From Cyanobacteria bacterium FACHB-DQ100 (lineage in GTDB: Bacteria > Cyanobacteriota > Cyanobacteriia > Leptolyngbyales > Leptolyngbyaceae), in contig JACJNW010000028.1 of NCBI GenBank assembly GCA_014695195.1, positions 62,001 to 126,000 on the forward strand: a stretch of DNA of 64,000 nt, read 5' to 3'. The position numbers and the translations under genes were made by a program. The notes under the pieces are model-generated. The model searched no databases. It was not told where the DNA came from and worked only from the letters and a program-made list of their open reading frames with translations. This document shows positions 54,188-64,000 of this stretch, one piece after another (position 1 is the stretch's first letter; every line of letters begins with the position of its first letter).

Positions 54188-55287
54188 CGGAAGTCTGAGA
54201 TAATACTGCGGATCAAGGATTCTTGAGATTCAATACTGTGAGTAAGCTGGAATTGCACCAATGCTCGGATCAGATTGTGTTCTGGATAAGTTGTTTTGAA
54301 GTAAACATCTCCAGCCAAGTAATCGGTAAAAAATCTCAAACCTAACTCGAACGCAATGAGACGAATTGCATCAAACAAGTAGGAGTAATCGGCATCTGTT
54401 AGAAATGCCTTTGCTACCGTGAGATAGCCGCGTAAAATTCCTTGGCATAACTCTGGCTCAAATCGAACTGATTCCCACTGCCGGGTTTCTTCTCCGATCG
54501 CGTTACATCCTGATCTCAAACAGTCCCCAATATCGTAATGAATTAATCCGGGTTTCACCGTATCTAGATCGATCACACTCACTGCTTTTCCGGTTGTAGT
54601 ATCCATCAAAATATTATTGATTTTCGCATCACCATGCATTAACCGGAGTGCTAACTTTCCTGAGTGTTTTGCATTCTCCAAAATGTGCGCCCAATTCTGC
54701 CGATCGCGAATAAATTCTAAGCAGTAATTCACTTCTGACGATCGCTGTATTGTTGTTTCCGCAAGAATTCGATCGAACTGCTGCAAATAAAGTGGTGTGA
54801 TGTGAAAGCCCTCAAGCGTATCGGTTAGATCTGTGGCGGATAAATCACTAATTAAGCTGTGAAACATTCCCAAAGCGTAGCCGACTTCTTCAGCGTGAGC
54901 GAGATTTTGAATCGTGTCGTACGATCGAGAGTTTTCAATAAAGCTGATCGCTCTCCAAAATGCTCCACTTTCATCAACATAGTGATCTCGACGATCGCAA
55001 GTAAAAATTACCTGTGGCGTTTCCCATCTACGATCGAGTTCTAGTTCTGATAGACGTTTCTGAATATGTTGTGTGCAAAGACACATATTTCGCATTACAG
55101 ATTCAGGTTGATGAAAAACCTGAGTATTAATTCGCTGTAATACAAACTTTGATTTATCTAGTGTTACTAAAAATGTGTCATTGATATTGCCACTACCGAA
55201 TGACTGAATATTTTTAATCGTATCTTTTATAAACTGAGCTGCAATTTTGCCTAAGTTATTTTTTGATTCCGCTTGCTGCTGATTCAT
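54184..55287 (-). CDS. APH-fold kinase, N-acetylhexosamine 1-kinase (NahK)-like
   Basis: 367 residues. Phosphotransferase fold with nucleotide-side segment FGSGNINDTFLV, Lys in KFVLQRIN, the catalytic loop LRLMHGDAKINNILMD and metal-binding VIDLDTVKPGLIHYDIGD. The overall sequence has the character of NahK-type kinases, which phosphorylate N-acetylhexosamines at C1, though other sugar or small-molecule substrates are possible. No sugar nucleotidyltransferase gene is adjacent. Translationally coupled to the DOMON-like gene. Confidence 0.82.
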   Translation of the reverse strand: MNQQQAESKNNLGKIAAQFIKDTIKNIQSFGSGNINDTFLVTLDKSKFVLQRINTQVFHQPESVMRNMCLCTQHIQKRLSELELDRRWETPQVIFTCDRRDHYVDESGAFWRAISFIENSRSYDTIQNLAHAEEVGYALGMFHSLISDLSATDLTDTLEGFHITPLYLQQFDRILAETTIQRSSEVNYCLEFIRDRQNWAHILENAKHSGKLALRLMHGDAKINNILMDTTTGKAVSVIDLDTVKPGLIHYDIGDCLRSGCNAIGEETRQWESVRFEPELCQGILRGYLTVAKAFLTDADYSYLFDAIRLIAFELGLRFFTDYLAGDVYFKTTYPEHNLIRALVQFQLTHSIESQESLIRSIISDFR

Positions 55288-55482
55288 GGTGCGATCGAAT
55301 CTGGTGCAAGTTATTATGCAATATTTTGTCGGCTCAGCGTGAATATGACGATTTAGTGAGTTCCTTGCTAATGAGAAATCCGCGATATCACTGATTTGTA
55401 CTCCCTGATGCGTGTTCTATCAGCCTGCTTGGGAAACCTACGCATTGAGCAAACTAGAACCCCTGTCCTCCTGGAGAACTTT

Positions 55483-58400
55483 ATGGAATTCGCGGGATTA
55501 CCCAACTGGAATCGCCCACTCTCACTCGAAAACGGTACACCTTCCTCGATCGCGGTTCCGCAGAATTACTTAAATCAATTCTCACAGCTTCACAATCGAG
55601 CTTCATCGTTGGTTGTGATTGATCCAACCGTGCCGAATTATCAGCAGTTAGCCGCTGGAATTCAGCCGGGTACCCATGTGCTAATTCTCGATCCCGCACA
55701 AGACACGATCGCACAAATTACACAGGCACTTCTGGGACAGACCGGAATTTCTAGTTTGCATCTCGTCTCACACGGAAGATCAGGCGCGATTCAGCTCGGT
55801 GAAACCTGGCTTGATCGTACCGCCCTCGATCGCTACCAGTCCGACTTTCAACAATGGGCGAAGTCCCTCACCGAAGACGCAGATATTCTGATTTACGGCT
55901 GTGATGTCGCTCAAGGAGACGCAGGACGCGCTTTGATCACACAATTTAGCCGTCTTACGGGTGCAGACATCTCTGCTTCGGACGATCTCACTGGAAACGC
56001 AGCCCTCAACGGCGATTGGACGCTCGAAGTGAATACGGGCGACATCGGAGCGCAGCTTGCCTTCACCGCCGAAACACGCTCCAACTATGCAGCAATTCTG
56101 CCTGTAGATTTGATTTCTGTTGGCAACCCAACTCTCGCAAAAGGCAGCGTCGGACTCGAAAGCATCGGGCGGAACTCGGTCAGCGGAGACGGGCGATATA
56201 TCGTCTTCACCAGTCGCGCCACGCTCTCAGCCAATGACGCAAACGGGGTCACAGATGTCTTTTTATACGATCGTCAAGCTGATACCGTTACGCTCGTCAG
56301 CCGCAACGCAACGAATACTGGTAGTGCCACCGGAGCCTCGTTGAATCCGGCGATTAGCTACGACGGTAACTATGTAGCGTTTGTCAGTAATGCCAATGAT
56401 CTGGTTAGCTCGATGACGAGCAACACAACTCAGGCAAGCAACATCTTTGTCTGGGAGCGATCGACGGGCAATATTACCCTCGTGAGTCGTGGTGCCGACG
56501 GAAAAAGCGGATTGTTCGACTCCTCCGCCCCCAGCATCAGCGACGATGGCAGCCGAATTGCCTTTCAAACCCAAGCCCAACTGCTCGGCTCAGATCCAAG
56601 CTCCGTTCCAGATGTGTATGTCTGGGATCGATCGACCAGCGCTCTGACGCACATCAGCAACAATCGCACGGATTTATTCAGCCCCACTGAGGGTGCTGAA
56701 TCTCCAGTGATCAGCGGCGATGGAAATTATGTCGCATTTACCAGCCTTTATTCAAACCTGAGCTTTGGGGATTCAAACACCTCTCAAGATGTCTTCTTGT
56801 GGCAGCAGTCCGATAACACCCTTTACAACTTGACGATGAATCCCCAGATTGCGGGCAATGCTGACTCCCGTAATCCGGTGATTAGCCGGGATGGCAGGCG
56901 CGTTGCGTTTACCAGTGATGCCAACAATTTCGCACCCGACACTAACAACGTTTCAGATGTCTTTGTGTGGACGCGCTCTGGATTTAATGAATTCGGTGCG
57001 CCACAAGGCAGCCTCCAATTGGTGAGCATTAACAGTGCAGGGAATAATTCGGGCAACGGCGCTGAGGGCTTTGGTAACAATCCGGGTTCGCAAAATCCCG
57101 TTATCAGTCGCAATGGAGACGCGATCGCCTTTACCAGTTCTTCTACCAATCTGGTCGCGGGAGATACCAATGACAAGATTGATGTGTTTGTGCGAAATCT
57201 AGTCAGCAATCAAACGGTCTTGGTCAGTCGCGGCGCAAACGGCATTGGAAATGGGGATTCAGGGAATCAGAGTTTGAGCGAAGATGGAACTCGGATTGCA
57301 TTTACCAGTGATGCCACAAACTTAGTTGCTGGCGATACCAATGCCCAGCAGGATGTGTTTGTGCGCGATATTTCAACCGGAAAACCGGATTCTGAGAAAA
57401 CCTTTTTGATTAGCCGCACTCCCGCAGGTGCGGTCGGCAATAATGCGTCGGGTACGACTTCGAGTGAGGCTTTCTCGTCGATTTCGGTTCCGGTGATTAG
57501 TGGGGATGGCAATATTGTTGCTTTTGTCAGTCTTGCCAACAATCTCAATACGGAAGATAACAACGCTTTGTCCGATGGCTTTGTGATTCCGGTGACGAGT
57601 GGCAATGCAACCTTGATCAGTCGGCGCGATGATAATCCTGATCTCGCCTCTCGCACCGGCAGCGGCAGTTCGACGATCGCGCCCCATTCCCTCAGTGCAG
57701 ATGGGCGCTACATTGTCTTCACCAGCGCGGCTCCAGAGATTGTCGATGGAGATACGAATGGAGTTTCAGACGTGTTCCTGCGCGATCGACAAACGGGAAC
57801 AACGACCTTGATTAGCAAAGCGGCAACGATCGCCAACGGAGCTTCTGGCAATGCCATGATCAGTTCTGATGGGCGATATGTGGTGTTCACCAGTGCAGCC
57901 AGTAACTTGGTGGGTAGCGATAATAATAATGCGGTTGATATTTTCTGGGTCGATCGGCAAACGTCGCAGCTCCGTCTGGTCAGCCGTGCAGCCGGTGGAG
58001 CAAACAGCGCCAATGCAGAGTCAGTGAATCCGGTCTTGAGTGCCAATGGCTTGTTTGTCGCCTTTACCAGCACCGCATCCAACTTGGTGAGCAGCGATAC
58101 GAACAATCAGCAGGATGTGTTCTTGTGGAATAGCCAGGATGATTCGATCGCGATCGTCAGCCGCGGTAGCGCTCAGAGCGATGGTGCTTCCGAACAGCCT
58201 GTAATTAGCGCGGATGGTCGATATGTGGCGTTTGTCAGTGCAGCAACGAATCTAGTAAGCGGTGACACAAATGCTCAGCGCGATGTATTCGTGTGGGATC
58301 GGCAAACAAACGAGGTGACGTTAGTGAGTCGAGCGAGCGGTGTAAACGGTGCGGTTTCGGATGGAGATTCGTACCAAGTCAGCATCAGTCAGGATGGACG

Positions 58401-61400
58401 CACGATCGCGTTTACCAGTACCGCGAGAAATCTCACAGGGACACCCGATGCTGATGGGGACGAAGATGTATTTGTTCGCAATCTAGACACCAATGCAACG
58501 GTTCATGCTAGCGCGAATCGATCGGGAGGATATAGCGTCAGTCTTGAGTTCTCGCTGCTCAAAGCCTCAAACCCGATGATTAGCGGCGATGGCCAGTTTG
58601 TGGTGTTTGCCAGTGACTTTGAGGATCTCGTGGTCAGCGATGCGAATGGCGTTAGCGATGTTTTCCGGCGCAATCTGGCAACAGGCGTAACAGAACTGGT
58701 CAGCGTCAACAAAGAGGGAACGAGCAGCGGCAATAATGCTGCGGGTGCAGATGGGGGAAGGGGCAGCGGTTCTGGTCGAGGTTCGCTTGATCCGATGATC
58801 AGCACCGATGGTCGGCTTGTGATTTTCAATAGTTTCTCTAGTGACCTTGCAGACGGAGATGCGAACAATGCGTTAGATGCGTTTGTGCGAGATATGAATG
58901 CTGGGTTTACAACCTTGGTGAGCCAGATTCCATCTGAAACCAATAGCGGACGCGGTGCTTCATTTAATCCTGTTCTCAGCGGCAACGGGAATTACATCGC
59001 GTTTAACAGCCTTGCAACCGATTTAACGCCCCGTGATCTCAATAGCAGCGTTGATGTTTTTGGATTGAATCTAGAAACGACGGTTAGTTTAACGCTAGAC
59101 AAACCGACGATCGCAGAAAACACTCCCGCAAACACCGTGCAGTACAAGATTCGTCGGAACCGCACCAATGGCGATTTGACCGTGAAGCTGGCGATCGATC
59201 CCTCTAGCACGGCGGCAGGCGGAGATTATACGCTCACGGCTGATCCAAGTCTGAACCTAACGCGCAATGAATCAGAGATCACGATCAAACTCGCGAACGG
59301 AGTTGCTGAGGGAGTCATTACCTTAAACGCGATCGATGACATTGAGATTGAGCCTGAAGAAACATTAAATCTCAGTCTGATTGCCGCACCGGAGTATGCG
59401 ATCTCAGATAGCTTCGGAACCACTTCGCTGAAAATTACGGATAACGATATTCCAATCCTGGTTTCGATTTCAAACACCACAACCGATAGTACCGAAGGAA
59501 ATACAGGCGAGAAAGAATTTACCTTCCAAGTGAAACTCTCGGCTCCGGCAACCACCGCTCCGGTAACAGTACGGTATGCGACTCAAACAGGCACTGCGGA
59601 TGCAACCGACTTTACCACCGTATCCGACACCCTTACGTTTAATGTCGGCGATCCAGATACAAGGACGGTAACGGTGCGGGTCAAAGGCGATACGCAGTTT
59701 GAACCGGATGAAACATTTAGCCTTGTGTTAAGCGATCCGAGTGCGAATGCAAGACTGGCGACGAATTCTTCAGCAACCGCCACGATCGCAAACGACGATA
59801 CGATCCCGACGATTACGATCGCAGGTGCAGATTCAATTACAGAAGGGGATACCGGAACGCAGGCTTACACCTTTACCGTATCGCTGAGTGAGGCAAGCAG
59901 TACCGAAGTCAAAGTAGATTATGCGCTTCGCGATCTAACGACAGTGAGCGGGACTGATTATGTGGCTGTTCCGGCTGGCACATTGACTTTTGCGCCGGGT
60001 GTGAGAACTCAAACCATTACGGTTTTGATCAATGGCGATCGCCTGTACGAAGACAATGAGCAGTTCCAAATCGAGCTTTCTAATCCCGTTGGGGCAAGTC
60101 TTCCAGACGAGCAGAAGCTAAAAACTGGAGCAATTACCGATAACGATACTGCGCCTAGCATCACGATCGAAACCGCTTCACAACAGTCAGAAGCGACAAG
60201 TCCCTACAATTTCGTGGTCAAGCTCTCAGAGGCATCAGGTCGCCCTGTCACCGTGAAATATGACACGATCGATGGCACTGCAACCGCAGGAGAAGACTTT
60301 ACTGCTGCGTCTAACACGCTGACCTTTGCCGCAGGTGAAACGGAAAAAACAATTGAAATCCCCGTCACCAACGATACCAAGCGTGAACAAAATGAGACCT
60401 TCTCAGTTAAATTAACCGATGCAGCTAACGCAACAATTACGACCGATACTGCAACGGCAACGCTCGCAGATGATGATCCAGTTCCCACCGTTGCGATTAC
60501 TAATGTGTCGCAAGTAGAAGGCAACAGCGGTGATACTCCGCTGCAATTTACGGTCACGCTCTCGAATGCAAGTGATCAAGAAATTGTATTGAATTACGAA
60601 ACGAAAGATGGCACGGCGATCGCTTCAGACAGCGATTATCAATCCAGTTCTGGAACAATTAAGTTTGCACCTGGAACAACAAGTCAAACGATTACGGTGA
60701 ATGCAAAAGGAGATACAAAACGCGAAAGAGATGAGACTTTTGCGCTAGAGTTAACCACCGCAACACCGAATTTAGTCACGATTCCCACAACAGCGATCGG
60801 GGTCGGTACGATTCAGAACGATGACACCACGCTCCCGACGATCAGCGTTTCACCTGCCACCGTTTCAGAAGGAGGTGTCCTAACGTTCACCGTCTCGCTT
60901 TCGGATATCAGCAGCGATGAAATTCGCGTCAACGTTGCAACCAGTGATGGAACCGCAACTCTAAGCGATTCGGATTACACAGAACGAACAAGCGAAACGC
61001 TGGTTTTTGCACCGAACGAACAAACAAAAACCATCACTGTACAAACAACTAGCGACAATAAACTAGAAGAAGATGAAACGATCGCGCTGACATTAACGAG
61101 TCCGGTCAATGCAACACTTGCAGGATCAGGAAGCGCGATCGGAACGATCAGAAACGACGACCAGCGCCCGGCGATCGGCATTGCCAGCACTCCCTTGAGC
61201 GAAGATGATCCGCAAGCTGCCGCTTATCCGTTCACCATTCGGTTGTCCAATCCCACTACTCAAACCGTAACGGTAAAATATCGCACGATCGACGATACCG
61301 CAACCGTTGTCGATGGCGATTACGTCACAGTTCAAGGAACTGTAACCTTTAACCCTGGCGAAGTCGAAAAAACGATCACCGTCAAAGCGAATTCCGATCG

Positions 61401-64000
61401 CAAGTTTGAACCCACAGAACGCTTTATCGTGCGGCTCGAAGATCCCGTCAACGCCGATCTTGCAACTTCTGCAACCGATGGATTCGGCGTTCTAAACAAC
61501 GACGATGCGGCACCTCAATTGTCGATCGTGTCGCGCACTGGAACGCAAGCCGAAGGCAACAGCGGCAGGACTTCATTTGAATTCGTCGTGTCGCTCAACA
61601 ATCCCAGCAGCGAAGAGATTCGCGTCAACTATGCGACGATCGATGGCACGGCTTCAGGTTCAGACTACGAAGCAGCAAATGGGACGCTGATTTTCGCACC
61701 TGGAGAAGAACAAGAAACGATCACGGTGAATGTGTTGGGAGACACAGTGCTGGAGCCAGAAGAAAGCTTCCTCCTGCGCTTAAGCAATCCAACCAATGCC
61801 ACCATTTCCGGCAGTAACGAAGCGCGAGGCACAATTCTCAACGACGATCAAGCGATTCGTCCAACCATTCAGATTGAGGATGTAATTGCCAGCGAAGGCA
61901 GCGTAGATACGACCTACACCTTCAAAGTCAAGCTCTCACAGGCAACCACCAATCCAGTCAGCGTTCAATACCGCACCCTCGATGACACAGCCGCGATCGC
62001 GGATAACGATTACATTGGCATAGCCACACCGGAAACTCTCACTTTTGCGCCCGGTGAAGTTGAGAAACAATTCTCAGTTGTCGTTCGCGGCGACACGAAA
62101 TTCGAGCCGAATGAAACCTTCTTTGCCGAGTTAATCAACCCTACAAATGCAGACTTGTCCTCAGTCAATCGAGCGCGAGGCGTGATTAACAACGATGATG
62201 CTCGACCGACGATCAGTATCGGTAACGTTGTGGTTTCAGAAGGCAATGTCGAGGGTACTTTCACAAACGCAACGTTTACCGTCTCGCTATCAAACTCCAG
62301 CAGTGAAGCGATCAGCGTCAATTACACAACCGTTGACGAAACTGCACAAGCAGCAGACAACGATTATGAAACCGCAGCAGGAAGGCTGACGTTTGCACCC
62401 GGAGTCACCAGTCAGCAAATTACGGTTCGAGTTCGAGGCGATCGTAAATTTGAACCTGATGAATCCTTCTCAATCCAACTTTCATCGCCGACAAACGCTG
62501 ATTTGTTCACTGCTATCAATCAAGGGATCGGAACCATTCTTGGCGATGACTTCCGACCAACCATGTCGATCGACGATGCCACCCCAGTTTTAGAAGGCAA
62601 CGTGGGCGCAACTCCCGTCCGTTTCACCGTCCGCCTATCCAACGCCAGCAGCGAAGTTGTCACCACAAAATACGCCACTAAAAATGGAACTGCAAACAGT
62701 ACCGATTACGCTGGCGTTACCACACCGACCACACTCACGTTTGCACCGGGACAAACAGAACAGACGATTACTGTGCAAGCGATCAGCGATGTATTTTATG
62801 AACTCGATGAAGCCTTCACCGTTGAACTCAGCGATTCATCAAACGCTCAAATCACAGACGGTAGTGCCACTGCAACCATTCAGAACGATGATCCACTGCC
62901 GAAACTGTCGATCGCGGCCGTAGCAACCAGCAACCCCGAAGGTAACAGCGGGATTACTCCGTTTACGTTTGAAGTGAGTCTGAGCGAAGCAAGCCCCACT
63001 CCGATTACCGTAAATTACACCACGGTAGACGGAAGCGCGACCCTCGCAAACAACGATTACGTAAAAGCTGCAGACACACTTACCTTTGCACCCGGCGAAA
63101 CGAAAAAAACCGTTATCGTCAATATCTTAGGAGATGCACTATTTGAAGGAAATGAAACGTTCCAGGTTTCACTCAGTAATCCAACAAATGCCACACTTCA
63201 AACCAATGTCGCCACCGCCACGATCGTAGAGGACGACACACCGCCGACCATGAATAACAATAGCCCTTACGACATCTTCTGGCGGAATCAATTCACAGGG
63301 CAGAATCTGCTGTGGCAACCTGCGGGATCGCTGCTCGATCGAGAACTTTCCCTGGCAACGATTCCTGATCCCCGCTGGAAAGTGGTCGGAACAGCAGACT
63401 TTAATGGCGATGGGGCAGGTGATTTGCTCTGGCGGAACAGCACCACCGGAGATAATGCCATCTGGTGTATGAATGCCGATCTGGTCATTCAGGGTAGCTT
63501 CTTGCCAACGATCGCCGGAGCTTGGCAAATCACAGGCATCGGAGACTTTAACCGCGATCGTAAAGCCGATATCCTTTGGCGCAATCCTCAAACGGGTGAG
63601 AACGCGATCTGGTTTATGCGCGATACCGTTGTCAACACCGGAACGTTCATCTTCAAAGTCAGTGACCCAAGCTGGAAAGTTTCGCAGGTGGCTGATTTTA
63701 ATAACGATGGCAGTTCCGATATTGTCTGGACAAACTCCAGCACAGGAGAAGTTGCACTCTGGCTGATGGATGGCGCGACGATTAAGGAGGATCGTTTAGA
63801 GAAGGTTAGCAACTTGGCGTGGCGGATTGTGGCAGCAGGTGATATTAACCGTGATGGTTTTGTCGATCTGCTCTGGCGCAACGATCGCACTGGTGAAAAT
63901 GCAATGTGGCTCATGCGAAATGGTCAGGTTGAGCGCGGAGCATTCCTCCCATCCGTTCCTCCAACCAATTGGCAGATTGAAAGCCTGTTCGATTTCAACG
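55483..64000 (+). CDS. Giant secreted/surface protein: DUF4347 - propeller repeats - 12 Calx-beta - FG-GAP/VCBS-type repeats, 3' partial
   Basis: At least 2839 codons, open to the window end; I translated it through and found no stop. Start ATG at 55483 with GGAG upstream. No classical signal peptide; DUF4347 proteins often lack one and have C-terminal sorting signals. DUF4347 covers about residues 40-200, with His97-Gly98 (LVSHG) and Cys140 (YGCDV). About 16 repeats follow (about 210-1190), each like ISADGRYVAFVSAATNLV then DVFVWDRQT, probably forming one or two beta-propellers. Twelve calcium-binding Calx-beta domains span about 1199-2586, most ending in NDD or DNDT. From 2590 come four FG-GAP/VCBS-like units (ADFNGDGAGDLLWRN) and the start of a fifth. 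Probably an adhesin or matrix protein. No secretion genes in the window. Confidence 0.93.
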   Translation, partial: MEFAGLPNWNRPLSLENGTPSSIAVPQNYLNQFSQLHNRASSLVVIDPTVPNYQQLAAGIQPGTHVLILDPAQDTIAQITQALLGQTGISSLHLVSHGRSGAIQLGETWLDRTALDRYQSDFQQWAKSLTEDADILIYGCDVAQGDAGRALITQFSRLTGADISASDDLTGNAALNGDWTLEVNTGDIGAQLAFTAETRSNYAAILPVDLISVGNPTLAKGSVGLESIGRNSVSGDGRYIVFTSRATLSANDANGVTDVFLYDRQADTVTLVSRNATNTGSATGASLNPAISYDGNYVAFVSNANDLVSSMTSNTTQASNIFVWERSTGNITLVSRGADGKSGLFDSSAPSISDDGSRIAFQTQAQLLGSDPSSVPDVYVWDRSTSALTHISNNRTDLFSPTEGAESPVISGDGNYVAFTSLYSNLSFGDSNTSQDVFLWQQSDNTLYNLTMNPQIAGNADSRNPVISRDGRRVAFTSDANNFAPDTNNVSDVFVWTRSGFNEFGAPQGSLQLVSINSAGNNSGNGAEGFGNNPGSQNPVISRNGDAIAFTSSSTNLVAGDTNDKIDVFVRNLVSNQTVLVSRGANGIGNGDSGNQSLSEDGTRIAFTSDATNLVAGDTNAQQDVFVRDISTGKPDSEKTFLISRTPAGAVGNNASGTTSSEAFSSISVPVISGDGNIVAFVSLANNLNTEDNNALSDGFVIPVTSGNATLISRRDDNPDLASRTGSGSSTIAPHSLSADGRYIVFTSAAPEIVDGDTNGVSDVFLRDRQTGTTTLISKAATIANGASGNAMISSDGRYVVFTSAASNLVGSDNNNAVDIFWVDRQTSQLRLVSRAAGGANSANAESVNPVLSANGLFVAFTSTASNLVSSDTNNQQDVFLWNSQDDSIAIVSRGSAQSDGASEQPVISADGRYVAFVSAATNLVSGDTNAQRDVFVWDRQTNEVTLVSRASGVNGAVSDGDSYQVSISQDGRTIAFTSTARNLTGTPDADGDEDVFVRNLDTNATVHASANRSGGYSVSLEFSLLKASNPMISGDGQFVVFASDFEDLVVSDANGVSDVFRRNLATGVTELVSVNKEGTSSGNNAAGADGGRGSGSGRGSLDPMISTDGRLVIFNSFSSDLADGDANNALDAFVRDMNAGFTTLVSQIPSETNSGRGASFNPVLSGNGNYIAFNSLATDLTPRDLNSSVDVFGLNLETTVSLTLDKPTIAENTPANTVQYKIRRNRTNGDLTVKLAIDPSSTAAGGDYTLTADPSLNLTRNESEITIKLANGVAEGVITLNAIDDIEIEPEETLNLSLIAAPEYAISDSFGTTSLKITDNDIPILVSISNTTTDSTEGNTGEKEFTFQVKLSAPATTAPVTVRYATQTGTADATDFTTVSDTLTFNVGDPDTRTVTVRVKGDTQFEPDETFSLVLSDPSANARLATNSSATATIANDDTIPTITIAGADSITEGDTGTQAYTFTVSLSEASSTEVKVDYALRDLTTVSGTDYVAVPAGTLTFAPGVRTQTITVLINGDRLYEDNEQFQIELSNPVGASLPDEQKLKTGAITDNDTAPSITIETASQQSEATSPYNFVVKLSEASGRPVTVKYDTIDGTATAGEDFTAASNTLTFAAGETEKTIEIPVTNDTKREQNETFSVKLTDAANATITTDTATATLADDDPVPTVAITNVSQVEGNSGDTPLQFTVTLSNASDQEIVLNYETKDGTAIASDSDYQSSSGTIKFAPGTTSQTITVNAKGDTKRERDETFALELTTATPNLVTIPTTAIGVGTIQNDDTTLPTISVSPATVSEGGVLTFTVSLSDISSDEIRVNVATSDGTATLSDSDYTERTSETLVFAPNEQTKTITVQTTSDNKLEEDETIALTLTSPVNATLAGSGSAIGTIRNDDQRPAIGIASTPLSEDDPQAAAYPFTIRLSNPTTQTVTVKYRTIDDTATVVDGDYVTVQGTVTFNPGEVEKTITVKANSDRKFEPTERFIVRLEDPVNADLATSATDGFGVLNNDDAAPQLSIVSRTGTQAEGNSGRTSFEFVVSLNNPSSEEIRVNYATIDGTASGSDYEAANGTLIFAPGEEQETITVNVLGDTVLEPEESFLLRLSNPTNATISGSNEARGTILNDDQAIRPTIQIEDVIASEGSVDTTYTFKVKLSQATTNPVSVQYRTLDDTAAIADNDYIGIATPETLTFAPGEVEKQFSVVVRGDTKFEPNETFFAELINPTNADLSSVNRARGVINNDDARPTISIGNVVVSEGNVEGTFTNATFTVSLSNSSSEAISVNYTTVDETAQAADNDYETAAGRLTFAPGVTSQQITVRVRGDRKFEPDESFSIQLSSPTNADLFTAINQGIGTILGDDFRPTMSIDDATPVLEGNVGATPVRFTVRLSNASSEVVTTKYATKNGTANSTDYAGVTTPTTLTFAPGQTEQTITVQAISDVFYELDEAFTVELSDSSNAQITDGSATATIQNDDPLPKLSIAAVATSNPEGNSGITPFTFEVSLSEASPTPITVNYTTVDGSATLANNDYVKAADTLTFAPGETKKTVIVNILGDALFEGNETFQVSLSNPTNATLQTNVATATIVEDDTPPTMNNNSPYDIFWRNQFTGQNLLWQPAGSLLDRELSLATIPDPRWKVVGTADFNGDGAGDLLWRNSTTGDNAIWCMNADLVIQGSFLPTIAGAWQITGIGDFNRDRKADILWRNPQTGENAIWFMRDTVVNTGTFIFKVSDPSWKVSQVADFNNDGSSDIVWTNSSTGEVALWLMDGATIKEDRLEKVSNLAWRIVAAGDINRDGFVDLLWRNDRTGENAMWLMRNGQVERGAFLPSVPPTNWQIESLFDFN

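Noticed and set aside
59089-63240. CRISPR-like or satellite repeat array
   Set aside because: The periodicity of about 340 bp is due to Calx-beta domains in a coding frame; DNA copies are strongly diverged.
56263-63914. Many minus-strand open frames (about 60-160 codons) across the giant gene
   Set aside because: They are antisense to one continuous plus-strand frame, show Val/Ser/Ala-rich sequence created by the repeat codon pattern, and none resembles a family.

Overview
The window is a chromosomal segment of a cyanobacterium. The HIP1 octamer GCGATCGC and its CGATCG core recur throughout. The protein families are also cyanobacterial: a DUF3285-YbeY-DgkA-TrpG gene order, a GH100 neutral invertase, acyl-ACP synthetase Aas, hybrid kinases with GAF domains paired with an Rcp1-type regulator, and a Calx-beta/DUF4347 giant surface protein. 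A Leptolyngbya-like or other large-genome filamentous lineage would fit, but the genus cannot be fixed from sequence reading alone. I saw no tRNA, rRNA, CRISPR array, transposase or phage gene.

Layout. 1-3261: 3' part of an RND efflux pump gene. 3367-6063 (minus): DUF3285, YbeY, DgkA, TrpG and a metallo-beta-lactamase-like protein that has lost most metal ligands. 6161-9494: ScpB, an orphan protein of unknown function, a palindromic repeat pair and leuA with a clear terminator. 9643-13705: a LabA-like NYN protein, a CHASE2 Ser/Thr kinase and a secreted protein. 13839-15847: hpnA-hpnH (hopanoid side chain). 15964-30284 (minus): a compact six-gene signalling operon of four hybrid or response-regulator histidine kinases, one 1945-residue Ser/Thr-kinase/ATPase/histidine-kinase fusion and one Rcp1-type receiver.

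30414-37809: glpK, a YlqD protein, aas, DUF427, a Uma2 nuclease, a lysine-rich DNA-binding-like protein and neutral invertase. 37999-43742: DCC protein, DMT exporter, rsmI, a PfkB sugar kinase, an IMPase/CysQ-type phosphatase and an SH3-M23 murein hydrolase. 43838-50226: a tandem-SH3b protein, a methyltransferase, a FAD oxidoreductase followed by two small genes, a lipoprotein and a thioredoxin-reductase-like flavoenzyme without an NADPH site (DDOR-like) coupled to a coiled-coil protein. 50310-55287: STAS, DedA, a J-domain protein, a peroxiredoxin, a DOMON-like protein and a NahK-like kinase.

55483-64000: an uninterrupted plus-strand reading frame of at least 2839 codons that runs off the window. 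It reads DUF4347, about 16 propeller-type repeats, 12 Calx-beta domains, then FG-GAP/VCBS-type repeats: a giant secreted or surface protein.

The most interesting parts are the signalling operon (shared C-terminal tails on two kinases, a bilin-position cysteine in one GAF), the giant protein with a possible His/Cys dyad in its N-terminal domain, the DDOR-like enzyme and the probable metallo-beta-lactamase pseudoenzyme.
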